From an uncultured Blastococcus sp. (GTDB taxonomy: Bacteria > Actinomycetota > Actinomycetes > Mycobacteriales > Antricoccaceae), in the NCBI GenBank assembly GCA_946221975.1, contig CAMIGT010000007.1, positions 1-13,244 on the forward strand: 13,244 nucleotides of DNA, written 5' to 3'. The first letter of the stretch is position 1; each line of letters begins with the position of its first letter. This document shows positions 1 through 5,475 of this stretch, piece after piece. Made by a program: the position numbers and the translations under genes. The notes below the pieces were generated by a model. That model did no database searches, had not been told where the DNA came from, and was given only the letters and a program-made list of their open reading frames with translations.

Positions 1-613
1 CGGCGCTGAGCAGGAACGGGATCCGCCCCCCCCACGCCAGGAAGGCGTCCGTGCCCAGCAGCCCGTGGACTGCCGCGTAGGTCGAGGTCGCGAGGATCAT
101 CCCGGCGGCCGAGCCGGTCTGCGGGAACGCGCCGTACAGCCCGCGGCGCTGCGGCGGAGCGTGCTCGACCGCGAGCAGCACCGCGCCGCCCCACTCGCTG
201 CCGGCCGACAGCCCCTGCAGCAGACGCAAGGTGGTCAGCAGGATCGGCGCAGCGATACCGATCGTCGAGTACGTCGGCAGCAGGCCGATCGCCGTCGTCG
301 ACAGGCCCATGAGGAGCAGCGACCCGACGAGCACGGCCTTGCGGCCGATGCGGTCACCGAGGTGCCCGGCGAGCGCGCCGCCGAGCGGTCGTGTCAGGAA
401 GCCCACGGCGTACGTCGCGAACGCGGCGAGTACGCCACCCGCGGCTGAGGCATCGGGGAAGAACAGCGGGCCGAGGATCAGCGCCGACGCGGTGCCGTAG
501 AGGTAGAAGTCGTACCACTCGACCGCCGTGCCGACGAAGGATGCGAGCGCGACGCGGCGTCGGCTCGCTGGGACCGGTGGCGGGGTGGAGGGGGACAGGG
601 ACGGCGCGGACAT
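1..613 (-). CDS. MHS-family (metabolite:H+ symporter) MFS transporter, 3' end outside the window
   Basis: A proton-coupled uptake carrier of the inner membrane. About 204 N-terminal residues are visible, roughly half of a family that usually has 12 membrane segments and 420-450 residues. I translated the minus strand from the ATG at 613. Diagnostic MHS signatures are VEWYDFYLYG near residues 31-40, GHLGDRIGRK at 83-92 (MFS motif A between helices 2 and 3), a long LQGLSAGSEWGG stretch, and GRIPFLLS at the edge. The family includes carriers of proline/betaine, shikimate and 2-oxoglutarate, so the substrate cannot be read from the fold. The start is supported by an AAGGA about 10 nt upstream and by the position of the family's first helix. 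The leader carries a SAM-IV-type riboswitch, which points to a substrate in methionine or sulfur metabolism (inference). A run of eight G in the coding strand (26-33) keeps the frame open. Confidence 0.9.
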   Translation of the reverse strand, partial: MSAPSLSPSTPPPVPASRRRVALASFVGTAVEWYDFYLYGTASALILGPLFFPDASAAGGVLAAFATYAVGFLTRPLGGALAGHLGDRIGRKAVLVGSLLLMGLSTTAIGLLPTYSTIGIAAPILLTTLRLLQGLSAGSEWGGAVLLAVEHAPPQRRGLYGAFPQTGSAAGMILATSTYAAVHGLLGTDAFLAWGGRIPFLLSA

Positions 614-650
614 GGAGGCAGAATCCTTCAGCTCATAAGCCCGGAGGCTT

Positions 651-764
651 GCACTTGCCGGTGCCGGGACATGACACCTGCCTGGTCGTTATCCGGAGCA
701 CCCCACCGCAAGTACGAGGGTTGCTGCCCAGCGAGCCGGAACTTGGCGCTGGAACTCGTGACCG
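651..764 (-). ncRNA. SAM-IV-type (S-adenosylmethionine) riboswitch in the transporter leader
   Basis: Read on the minus strand, the leader matches the SAM-IV riboswitch consensus as I know it. Helix P1 is GGUC (763-760) with GACC (687-684). P2 is CCAGCG with CGCUGG, a perfect 6-bp match. P3 is built from GCAACCCUC and GGUGGGGUGC. CCGG segments lie in the P2 loop and in the joining region, where the core pseudoknot forms. A 3' GGCAAGUGC block follows P1, as in SAM-IV but not plain SAM-I. P1 is weaker than consensus because two A-C oppositions follow the four pairs. A small UCCG-loop hairpin (650-637) and the AAGGA ribosome site lie between the aptamer and the ATG. There is no U-tract, so control of translation is more likely than termination. 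The expected effect is less transporter when SAM is plentiful. Confidence 0.85.
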
Positions 765-771
765 TGCCGCC

Positions 772-800
772 ACGCTATCGAATGCCTCGCGTGGTCTCGA
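772..800 (-). promoter_or_regulatory. Predicted promoter of the riboswitch-transporter transcript
   Basis: On the minus strand, TCGAGA (800-795) and TAGCGT (777-772) are separated by 17 nt. This gives a predicted start near 765, exactly at the 5' edge of riboswitch helix P1. The agreement between promoter spacing and aptamer start is the main support. Each hexamer matches the sigma-70 consensus at about four of six positions. Confidence 0.5.
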
Positions 801-892
801 CGCGGGCTCGTTTACTCGCCCGGCTCGGACCACCAATCGCGCCGGCTCGAGCGCCGAAATGGCACCGGCTCGAACGTCAATTGGCGTGCGGC

Positions 893-920
893 TCGACCGG
901 CAGAGGGGAGCAACTAGCAT
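893..920 (+). promoter_or_regulatory. Predicted leaderless promoter of the CitE-like gene
   Basis: TCGACC (893-898) and TAGCAT (915-920) are 16 nt apart, and TAGCAT lies 7 nt before the ATG at 928. Transcription would then start at or next to the start codon, giving a leaderless mRNA. The purine-rich GAGGGGAG (903-910) sits about 17 nt from the ATG, too far for an ordinary ribosome site. The rest of the 614-927 gap holds the divergent riboswitch and its promoter and nothing else I can recognise. Confidence 0.4.
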
Positions 921-927
921 CGGGGCT

Positions 928-1740
928 ATGAGGGAGATCGCGCACGCGCGCACGCTGCTGTTTGTCCCGGGCACCCGACCCGACCGGTTCGCGAAGGCGG
1001 CGGCATCCGGTGCCGACGGCATCATCTGCGACCTCGAAGACGCCGTTGCCCCCGACGACAAGCGAGCAGCGCGCGACTCGGTGATGTCGGCGATTGCGCA
1101 GACGCCCGGCATTGTGCGCATCAACTCGGCCGACACGCCTTGGTACGCCGAGGATCTTGCCGCCGTTGTCGACAACGAGCACGTCACCGGCGTGCTGCTG
1201 CCGAAGGCCGACGATCTCGACGTCATCGCCGATACCGCGGCTGCGCTGGATGGTCTGCCGCTGCTGCTGCTCATCGAGTCGGCGCGCGCCATCCGTGACG
1301 TCGACCAGATCGCCCAGGTGCCGGGCGTCAGCCGGCTGGTCTTCGGCAACCTCGACTACGCGCTCGATGCCGGCGTGACCGTGCGTAGCGACGACGAGGA
1401 CGAGCTGCTGGTCGCTCGCTCCCGCGTTGTGATCGCCAGTCGCGCCGCCGACCTTCCGACGCCCCTCGACGGCGTCATCCCGGACATCGACAACGACGAG
1501 CTGCTGCGTCGGCGCACCGCCCGCGCGCTCGACCTCGGGTTCGGCGGACGAGTCTGCATCCACCCGCGCCAGATCGACATCGTGCATGAGGCGCTGCGCC
1601 CCAGCGAAGACGAGATCGCCTGGGCGGTAAGGATTCTTGACGCGGCGAGTGAGAGCTTCGGCGCTGCGGTCAAGGTCGACGGGCAGATGGTCGACCGGCC
1701 CGTGCTGCTGCGCGCGGAACGGGTCATCGAGCGGGCATGA
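928..1740 (+). CDS. CitE-like CoA-ester lyase (HpcH/HpaI aldolase / citrate lyase beta family)
   Basis: A cytosolic, Mg2+-dependent carbon-carbon lyase of 270 residues, acting on CoA thioesters of the malyl/citramalyl type. TIM-barrel landmarks occur in order: LLFVPGTRPDRF at 10-21, CDLEDAV at 34-40, the VRIN arginine R64, LPKADD at 91-96, LIESARAI with metal ligand E117, FGNLDYALD with metal ligand D143, and VCIHPRQ near the C-terminus. The open frame extends far upstream, but family homology begins only at this ATG, so the longer frame is rejected. There are no citrate lyase alpha or gamma genes beside it, which fits the stand-alone actinobacterial CitE-like enzymes (Mycobacterium Rv2498c is an example) rather than true citrate lyase. 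The exact substrate cannot be assigned. The ATGA overlap at 1737-1740 couples it to the polymerase gene. Confidence 0.88.
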   Translation: MREIAHARTLLFVPGTRPDRFAKAAASGADGIICDLEDAVAPDDKRAARDSVMSAIAQTPGIVRINSADTPWYAEDLAAVVDNEHVTGVLLPKADDLDVIADTAAALDGLPLLLLIESARAIRDVDQIAQVPGVSRLVFGNLDYALDAGVTVRSDDEDELLVARSRVVIASRAADLPTPLDGVIPDIDNDELLRRRTARALDLGFGGRVCIHPRQIDIVHEALRPSEDEIAWAVRILDAASESFGAAVKVDGQMVDRPVLLRAERVIERA

Positions 1741-2849
1741 CCAGCGGCGACGCACCCCGGCCCGGCGTCTCGCAGGCGCCGGTGCCCGGGTTGTGGATGC
1801 TGCACGTCGACCTCGACCAGTTCGTCGCAGCGGTCGAGATCCGAAGAGACCCGAGCCTGCGCGGGCAGCCGGTGATTGTCGGCGGCTCCGGCGACCCGCA
1901 GGCTCCGCGGCAGGTGGTAGCCACCGCCTCTTACGAGGCGCGCGCCGTCGGGGTCCGTTCGGGGATGCCGCTGCGCACGGCGCACCGCAAGTGCCCCGAG
2001 GCGGTCTTCCTGCCCGCTGACCATGCGGCGTACGACGCGGCCTCGGCCGAGGTGATGGAGGTGCTGCGCAGCTTCCGGATGCCCGTCGAGGTCTGGGGCT
2101 GGGACGAGGCGTTTGTCGGCGCCCAGGTCGACGAGCCGCAGCCCGTGGCGCGCCGGATTCGCCAAGAAGTGCTGCAGCGCACCGGGTTTGGCTGCGCGAT
2201 CGGGATCGGCGACACCAAGGAACGGGCGAAGATGGCGACCGGTTTCGCCAAGATTCGCAGCAAGGCCGGCGAAACCGGGGCCGGTAGCGGCGTCTACCAG
2301 CTCGATGCGAGCAACTGGCTGGAGGTAATGGGCGCGCGTCCGGCCGCGGACCTGTGGGGCATCGGCGCCAAGACCGCCGCCAAGCTGGCGGCCCACGACA
2401 TCCACACGGTCATTGACCTCGCAGGAGCAGACCATCATCAGCTCGCCGCGTGGTTTGGCCCAACGATCGGGCCGAGTCTGAAGCTGCTCGGTCGCGGTGG
2501 CCGGGACGTCGAGATTCGGACCGAGCCGTACGTCGCACGGTCGCGGGGCAAACAGGTCACCTACCCGCAGGACCTCACCGATCCGGCGCAGATCCGCAGC
2601 GCCGTGGTGGATCTCGCGCAGCAGGTGCGCGACGAGATCACCGGCGAGGGCCGCGTCGCCACCCACGTCGGGGTCACCGTCCGCACCTCGACGTTCTACA
2701 CGCGGACCAAGACCAGCAAGCTTGCCGAACCGACGACCGAGCTCGAGCCGATCCGTGAGGCGGCGCTTCGGGTGCTCGACCGGTTCGAGATCGAGCGGCC
2801 GGTCCGGCTGCTCGGCGTACGGCTCGACCTGCAGATGCCGCCGCAGTGA
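1737..2849 (+). CDS. dinB: Y-family DNA polymerase IV, DinB2-like
   Basis: An error-prone translesion DNA polymerase of 370 residues. The catalytic acidic residues are D25 in HVDLDQF and D123-E124 in GWDEAF; the usual text around the last pair is SIDEA, so this is a divergent branch. Palm and fingers markers include YEARAVGVRSGMP (66-78), followed by a helix-hairpin-helix thumb segment (DLWGIGAKTAAKL) and a little-finger domain containing RSRGKQVTYPQDL. Compared with E. coli Pol IV, the steric-gate Phe13 aligns with V30, a small aliphatic residue. The C-terminus ends LDLQMPPQ, so the usual QLxLF-like beta-clamp peptide is absent. Both traits resemble mycobacterial DinB2, whose gate is Leu and which uses ribonucleotides readily. 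Its start overlaps the stop of the CitE-like gene, so it is probably translated by coupling. No LexA-type box was recognised upstream. Confidence 0.93.
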   Translation: MTSGDAPRPGVSQAPVPGLWMLHVDLDQFVAAVEIRRDPSLRGQPVIVGGSGDPQAPRQVVATASYEARAVGVRSGMPLRTAHRKCPEAVFLPADHAAYDAASAEVMEVLRSFRMPVEVWGWDEAFVGAQVDEPQPVARRIRQEVLQRTGFGCAIGIGDTKERAKMATGFAKIRSKAGETGAGSGVYQLDASNWLEVMGARPAADLWGIGAKTAAKLAAHDIHTVIDLAGADHHQLAAWFGPTIGPSLKLLGRGGRDVEIRTEPYVARSRGKQVTYPQDLTDPAQIRSAVVDLAQQVRDEITGEGRVATHVGVTVRTSTFYTRTKTSKLAEPTTELEPIREAALRVLDRFEIERPVRLLGVRLDLQMPPQ

Positions 2850-2882
2850 CCGGCGGGCCGCCGCGGTGGATACAACGGCAAC

Positions 2883-2899
2883 TCACAGGTTAGTCACAG
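2883..2899 (+). promoter_or_regulatory. PhoP-box-like direct repeat upstream of the two-component genes
   Basis: TCACAG occurs at 2883-2888 and again at 2894-2899, 11 bp start to start, in the 94-bp gap before the response regulator. The M. tuberculosis PhoP site is a direct repeat of TCACAGC with a 4-bp spacer, which has the same period. One helical turn between half-sites is typical of OmpR/PhoB dimers bound head to tail. Autoregulation of this operon is inferred. Confidence 0.6.
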
Positions 2900-2943
2900 A
2901 AAGCTGCCAGTGATGCGACAGCGCGCTCCATGACTCTGGGATC

Positions 2944-3684
2944 ATGACAACCATGAACAGCTCTGCGTCCCGACCCGAGCTGCGCCGGCCCGACGGCGAG
3001 CCGCCACGCGTGCTCGTGGTCGACGACGAGAACACGCTGTCCGAACTGCTCGCGATGGCGCTGCGCTACGAGGGTTGGGATGTGCGCACGGCCGGCACCG
3101 GCACCGAGGCGGTGCGCATCGCGCGCGACTTCCGACCGGACACCGTCGTACTCGACATCATGCTGCCGGATTTCGACGGCCTCGAGGTGCTGCGCCGCAT
3201 GCGTGCCGACAACCACACGATCCCGGTGCTTTTCCTGACGGCCAAGGACGCGGTCGAGGACCGGATTGCCGGCCTCACCGCGGGCGGGGACGACTACGTG
3301 ACCAAGCCGTTCAGCCTCGAGGAGGTGGTTGCGCGGCTGCGCTCGCTGCTGCGCCGCTCGACGATGGCCGCGGCCGAGTCCGACTCGCTGCTGGTCGTGG
3401 GCGACCTGACGCTGGACGAAGACAGCCACGAGGTACGCCGCGGGGGAGACGAGATCTCTTTGACCGCAACGGAGTTTGAGCTGCTGCGCTATCTGATGCG
3501 CAACCGCAAACGCGTGCTCAGCAAGGCGCAGATCCTCGATCGCGTGTGGAACTACGACTTCGGTGGCCAGGCAAACGTCGTCGAGCTCTACATCTCCTAC
3601 CTGCGCAAGAAGATCGACGCGGGTCGCGCGCCGATGATCCACACCATGCGCGGCGCCGGTTATGTCCTGAAACCTGCCGAGTAG
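2944..3684 (+). CDS. DNA-binding response regulator, OmpR/PhoB family, PhoP/TrcR-like
   Basis: A two-component transcription factor of 246 residues. The receiver domain spans about 22-135: acidic pair D27-D28 in LVVDDE, phosphoacceptor D71 in VVLDIMLPDFDG, switch T99, and K121 in DDYVTKPFSLEEVVARL. The winged-helix DNA-binding domain spans about 148-244, with TEFELLRYLM, the recognition-helix region NVVELYISYLRKKID and the terminal wing motif TMRGAGYVL. From memory the sequence most resembles mycobacterial PhoP and TrcR, but I do not assign a symbol. An alternative ATG lies at 2956; neither start has a well-spaced ribosome site. The kinase gene begins 3 nt after the stop, so the two form an operon. 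A PhoP-box-like repeat upstream suggests autoregulation. Confidence 0.92.
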   Translation: MTTMNSSASRPELRRPDGEPPRVLVVDDENTLSELLAMALRYEGWDVRTAGTGTEAVRIARDFRPDTVVLDIMLPDFDGLEVLRRMRADNHTIPVLFLTAKDAVEDRIAGLTAGGDDYVTKPFSLEEVVARLRSLLRRSTMAAAESDSLLVVGDLTLDEDSHEVRRGGDEISLTATEFELLRYLMRNRKRVLSKAQILDRVWNYDFGGQANVVELYISYLRKKIDAGRAPMIHTMRGAGYVLKPAE

Positions 3685-3687
3685 CCC

Positions 3688-5148
3688 GTGGCCTGGAAAC
3701 GTCCATGGTCGTTGCGGCGACGCCTCGTCCTGTCCGTTACCGGGCTTATCGCGATAGCAAGCATCGGCATCGGTGTCGCGCTTCCGCTGATCCTGCGCGA
3801 CTTTCTGATCAGCCAGGTCGACACCCAGCTGGAGGAGGCAGTGGACCGGGCGACGAGCTACGGCACTGACCCCGATGACTCGGGAGCCTACGGCTCACCG
3901 AAAGGGCTGGTGCAGCCTGGACAGTCGGTGGGCACGCTGGCCGCCATCAGCGACGGCACCTACCTGACGGCGTGCGCCTACCTCAACCAGGACGGCAAAC
4001 CGTCGGGCTGCAGCACGAAGATGATCGCCGCGATCGGCAAGCTGTGGGTGACCGACGAGCCGAAGACCGTGCATCTGGCCAACCTCGGCGACTACCGGGT
4101 CAAGACAGTCGCTACCGACGACGGCATCTTCGTGGCCGGACTGCCGCTGAGGGACACCAACGCGACGATGAACCGGCTGATCGTGATCGAGATCGTCGTG
4201 CTGGGCGGCGTACTGATCGCCGCGGCCGTCGTCACCGCCACGATGATCGACTGGAACCTGCGGCCGCTGCGGCGGGTCGCGGGCACCGCGCGGCGGGTGA
4301 GCGCAATGCCGCTGGATAAGGGCGAGGTCGATCTCGCCGAGCGCGTCGACGCGCGCGATGCCAACCCCGGCACCGAGGTCGGCCAGATGGGCGCGGCGCT
4401 GAACCAGCTGCTCGAGCACGTCGACAACGCCCTCGATGCGCGGCACCGCAGCGAGTCGCAGGTGCGCGCGTTCGTCGCCGATGCCAGTCACGAGCTGCGC
4501 ACGCCGCTCGCGGCCATCCGCGGGTACGCCGAACTCACCCGGCGGACCCGCAGCGAGATGGCGCCCGACGTGGCGCACGCGCTGACTCGGATCGAGTCCG
4601 AGAGCGAGCGCATGACCGCCTTGGTGCAGGACCTGCTGCTGCTGGCCCGCCTGGACTCCGGACGCCCGCTGAGCAGCGAGCCGGTTGACCTGGCGCCGAT
4701 GATCATCGACGCGGTCAGCGATGCGCATGCCGCCGGGCCGGCCTATCAATGGGACATCGACCTGCCGGACGAGACGATCGAGGTCATCGGCGATGCCTCC
4801 CGCCTGCATCAGGTGCTCGCCAACCTGCTGTCCAACGCCCGCACCCACACGCCGGAAGGCACCATGGTCACGACATCGCTGTCACGGACGCCGGACGGAG
4901 CCGGCGCGGTGATCGAGGTCAGCGACAACGGGCCGGGCATCCCGCCGGAGCTACAGACGCAGGTGTTCGACCGGTTCGCCCGCGGCGACTCGTCGCGATC
5001 GCGGGAGAAGGGCAGCACCGGGCTCGGCCTGGCGATCGTGCAGGCGGTCGTGGCCTCCCACCGCGGATTGGTGTCGCTCGACAGCGAGCGCGGTCGCACC
5101 ACGTTTCGCGTCATCCTCCCGATCCGACCCGTCGACGCGGGCGTCTGA
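3688..5148 (+). CDS. Sensor histidine kinase, partner of the upstream response regulator
   Basis: A membrane sensor kinase of 486 residues starting at GTG. Segments in order: cytoplasmic basic N-terminus, membrane helix at 13-36, an external sensor loop at about 37-163, membrane helix at 164-187, a HAMP linker at about 188-240, the dimerisation helix with phosphorylated H268 in DASHELRTPLAAIRGY, then the ATPase domain with N383 (NLLSNA), D413 (DNGPGIP) and G442 (GSTGLGLAIV). All catalytic boxes are intact. The sensor loop contains just two cysteines, C96 and C108, which could form a disulfide outside the cell. The GTG start lies 3 nt after the regulator's stop with little ribosome site of its own, which suggests coupled translation. 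The stimulus is unknown. The loop is compact and shows no PAS, Cache or haem motif that I recognise. Confidence 0.93.
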   Translation: MAWKRPWSLRRRLVLSVTGLIAIASIGIGVALPLILRDFLISQVDTQLEEAVDRATSYGTDPDDSGAYGSPKGLVQPGQSVGTLAAISDGTYLTACAYLNQDGKPSGCSTKMIAAIGKLWVTDEPKTVHLANLGDYRVKTVATDDGIFVAGLPLRDTNATMNRLIVIEIVVLGGVLIAAAVVTATMIDWNLRPLRRVAGTARRVSAMPLDKGEVDLAERVDARDANPGTEVGQMGAALNQLLEHVDNALDARHRSESQVRAFVADASHELRTPLAAIRGYAELTRRTRSEMAPDVAHALTRIESESERMTALVQDLLLLARLDSGRPLSSEPVDLAPMIIDAVSDAHAAGPAYQWDIDLPDETIEVIGDASRLHQVLANLLSNARTHTPEGTMVTTSLSRTPDGAGAVIEVSDNGPGIPPELQTQVFDRFARGDSSRSREKGSTGLGLAIVQAVVASHRGLVSLDSERGRTTFRVILPIRPVDAGV

Positions 5149-5153
5149 AGGGC

Positions 5154-5179
5154 CTCCCGAGCGAGCGTTCGGACGGGAG
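5154..5179 (+). terminator. Possible weak hairpin terminator after the kinase gene
   Basis: CTCCCG (5154-5159) pairs with CGGGAG (5174-5179) just after the kinase stop, and inner bases can pair further. Only AATT follows, not a real T-tract, so this could be a weak terminator or an mRNA end stabiliser. Confidence 0.35.
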
Positions 5180-5206
5180 AATTGCCTGTGATGACGGCAA
5201 AACGTC

Positions 5207-5237
5207 TATTGACGATCCGTCAATATCGGGCCACAAT
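5207..5237 (+). promoter_or_regulatory. Promoter with a palindrome centred on its -35 element
   Basis: TTGACG (5209-5214) and CACAAT (5232-5237) are exactly 17 nt apart, a good sigma-70-type promoter with a predicted start near 5244. The -35 lies inside the palindrome TATTGACGATCCGTCAATA (5207-5225; 8-bp arms, 3-nt centre), so a dimeric regulator bound there would cover the polymerase contact. It drives the RNA described next. Confidence 0.6.
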
Positions 5238-5243
5238 GTTTGG

Positions 5244-5379
5244 CGTTGCATACCTCCCGGTTGGGGGAATGGGGCTGCGATCATTAGTCCACGAAGTGCC
5301 GACGGGACATCGCCTTCGTATCGACTGATCGCGCAACAGGCTGTGGCCGTCACCGCGAGTGACGGCCACAGTTCTTTGT
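5244..5379 (+). ncRNA. Candidate structured small RNA, family not recognised
   Basis: Between a promoter (start near 5244) and a strong terminator (ending near 5379) lies a ~136-nt segment with low coding character and extensive self-pairing. A closing helix pairs GUUGC (5245-5249) with GCAAC (5333-5337). Inside it are a hairpin CUCCC-GGUU-GGGGG (5254-5267) and a long hairpin. The long hairpin is GCGAUCA (5277-5283) with UGAUCGC (5326-5332), GUC (5287-5289) with GAC (5323-5325), and ACGAAG (5291-5296) with CUUCGU (5314-5319). The closing helix and the long hairpin abut without a gap, as in a stacked multihelix junction. I do not recognise a named family; it is not obviously 6S, 6C or Ms1. It could instead be a premature-termination leader for the SDR gene, but that gene appears to have its own promoter. 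A 30-codon frame at 5236-5328 is considered unlikely to be coding. Confidence 0.55.
5341..5379 (+). terminator. Rho-independent terminator of the candidate small RNA
   Basis: A perfect 13-bp stem joins CTGTGGCCGTCAC (5341-5353) to GTGACGGCCACAG (5359-5371) through a 5-nt loop, followed at once by TTCTTTGT. The T-rich tail lies on the plus strand only. It is about 190 nt beyond the kinase stop, so it belongs to the transcript starting near 5244 at least as much as to the two-component operon. Confidence 0.85.
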
Positions 5380-5441
5380 CCGGCCGGCATCGGGTCTCCC
5401 GCGCGATCAGAGGGTCGAAGATCACGCCGCGGCAGACGTCG

Positions 5442-5470
5442 TACGCTCGCCTTACCCCAACGTGAGGAGA
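5442..5470 (+). promoter_or_regulatory. Ribosome site and probable -10 of the SDR gene
   Basis: GAGGAGA (5464-5470) lies 5 nt before the ATG at 5476, the best-spaced ribosome site in the window, and it fixes this start over the upstream open frame. TACGCT (5442-5447) is a plausible -10, giving a leader of about 20 nt. No convincing -35 is present. The promoter lies downstream of the terminator at 5341-5379. Confidence 0.55.
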
Positions 5471-5475
5471 GCGAC

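Noticed and set aside
26..33. Run of eight C (G on the coding strand) in the transporter gene, possibly a phase-variable tract or frameshift
   Set aside because: The frame continues correctly through the conserved GRIPFL motif, so no frameshift is present; switching cannot be judged from one sequence.
391..927. Upstream open frame in phase with the CitE-like gene, adding about 179 residues
   Set aside because: Family homology starts at the ATG at 928; the upstream stretch overlaps the transporter gene and riboswitch on the other strand and has no recognisable domain.
2851..2863. GC-rich palindrome CGGCGGGCCGCCG after dinB as a terminator
   Set aside because: A real hairpin could have only about four pairs around the loop and no T-tract follows; such short GC dyads are expected by chance in this DNA.
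5154..5267. 6C-type actinobacterial small RNA
   Set aside because: The 6C family needs two hairpins with loops of about six cytosines; the hairpins here do not have C-rich loops.
5236..5328. A 30-codon ORF beginning at ATG 5236 inside the candidate RNA
   Set aside because: The ATG overlaps the -10 hexamer, there is no ribosome site, and only a little over half the codons end in G or C, unlike the true genes here. An internal ATG at 5269 has a G-rich stretch but only 1 nt of spacing.
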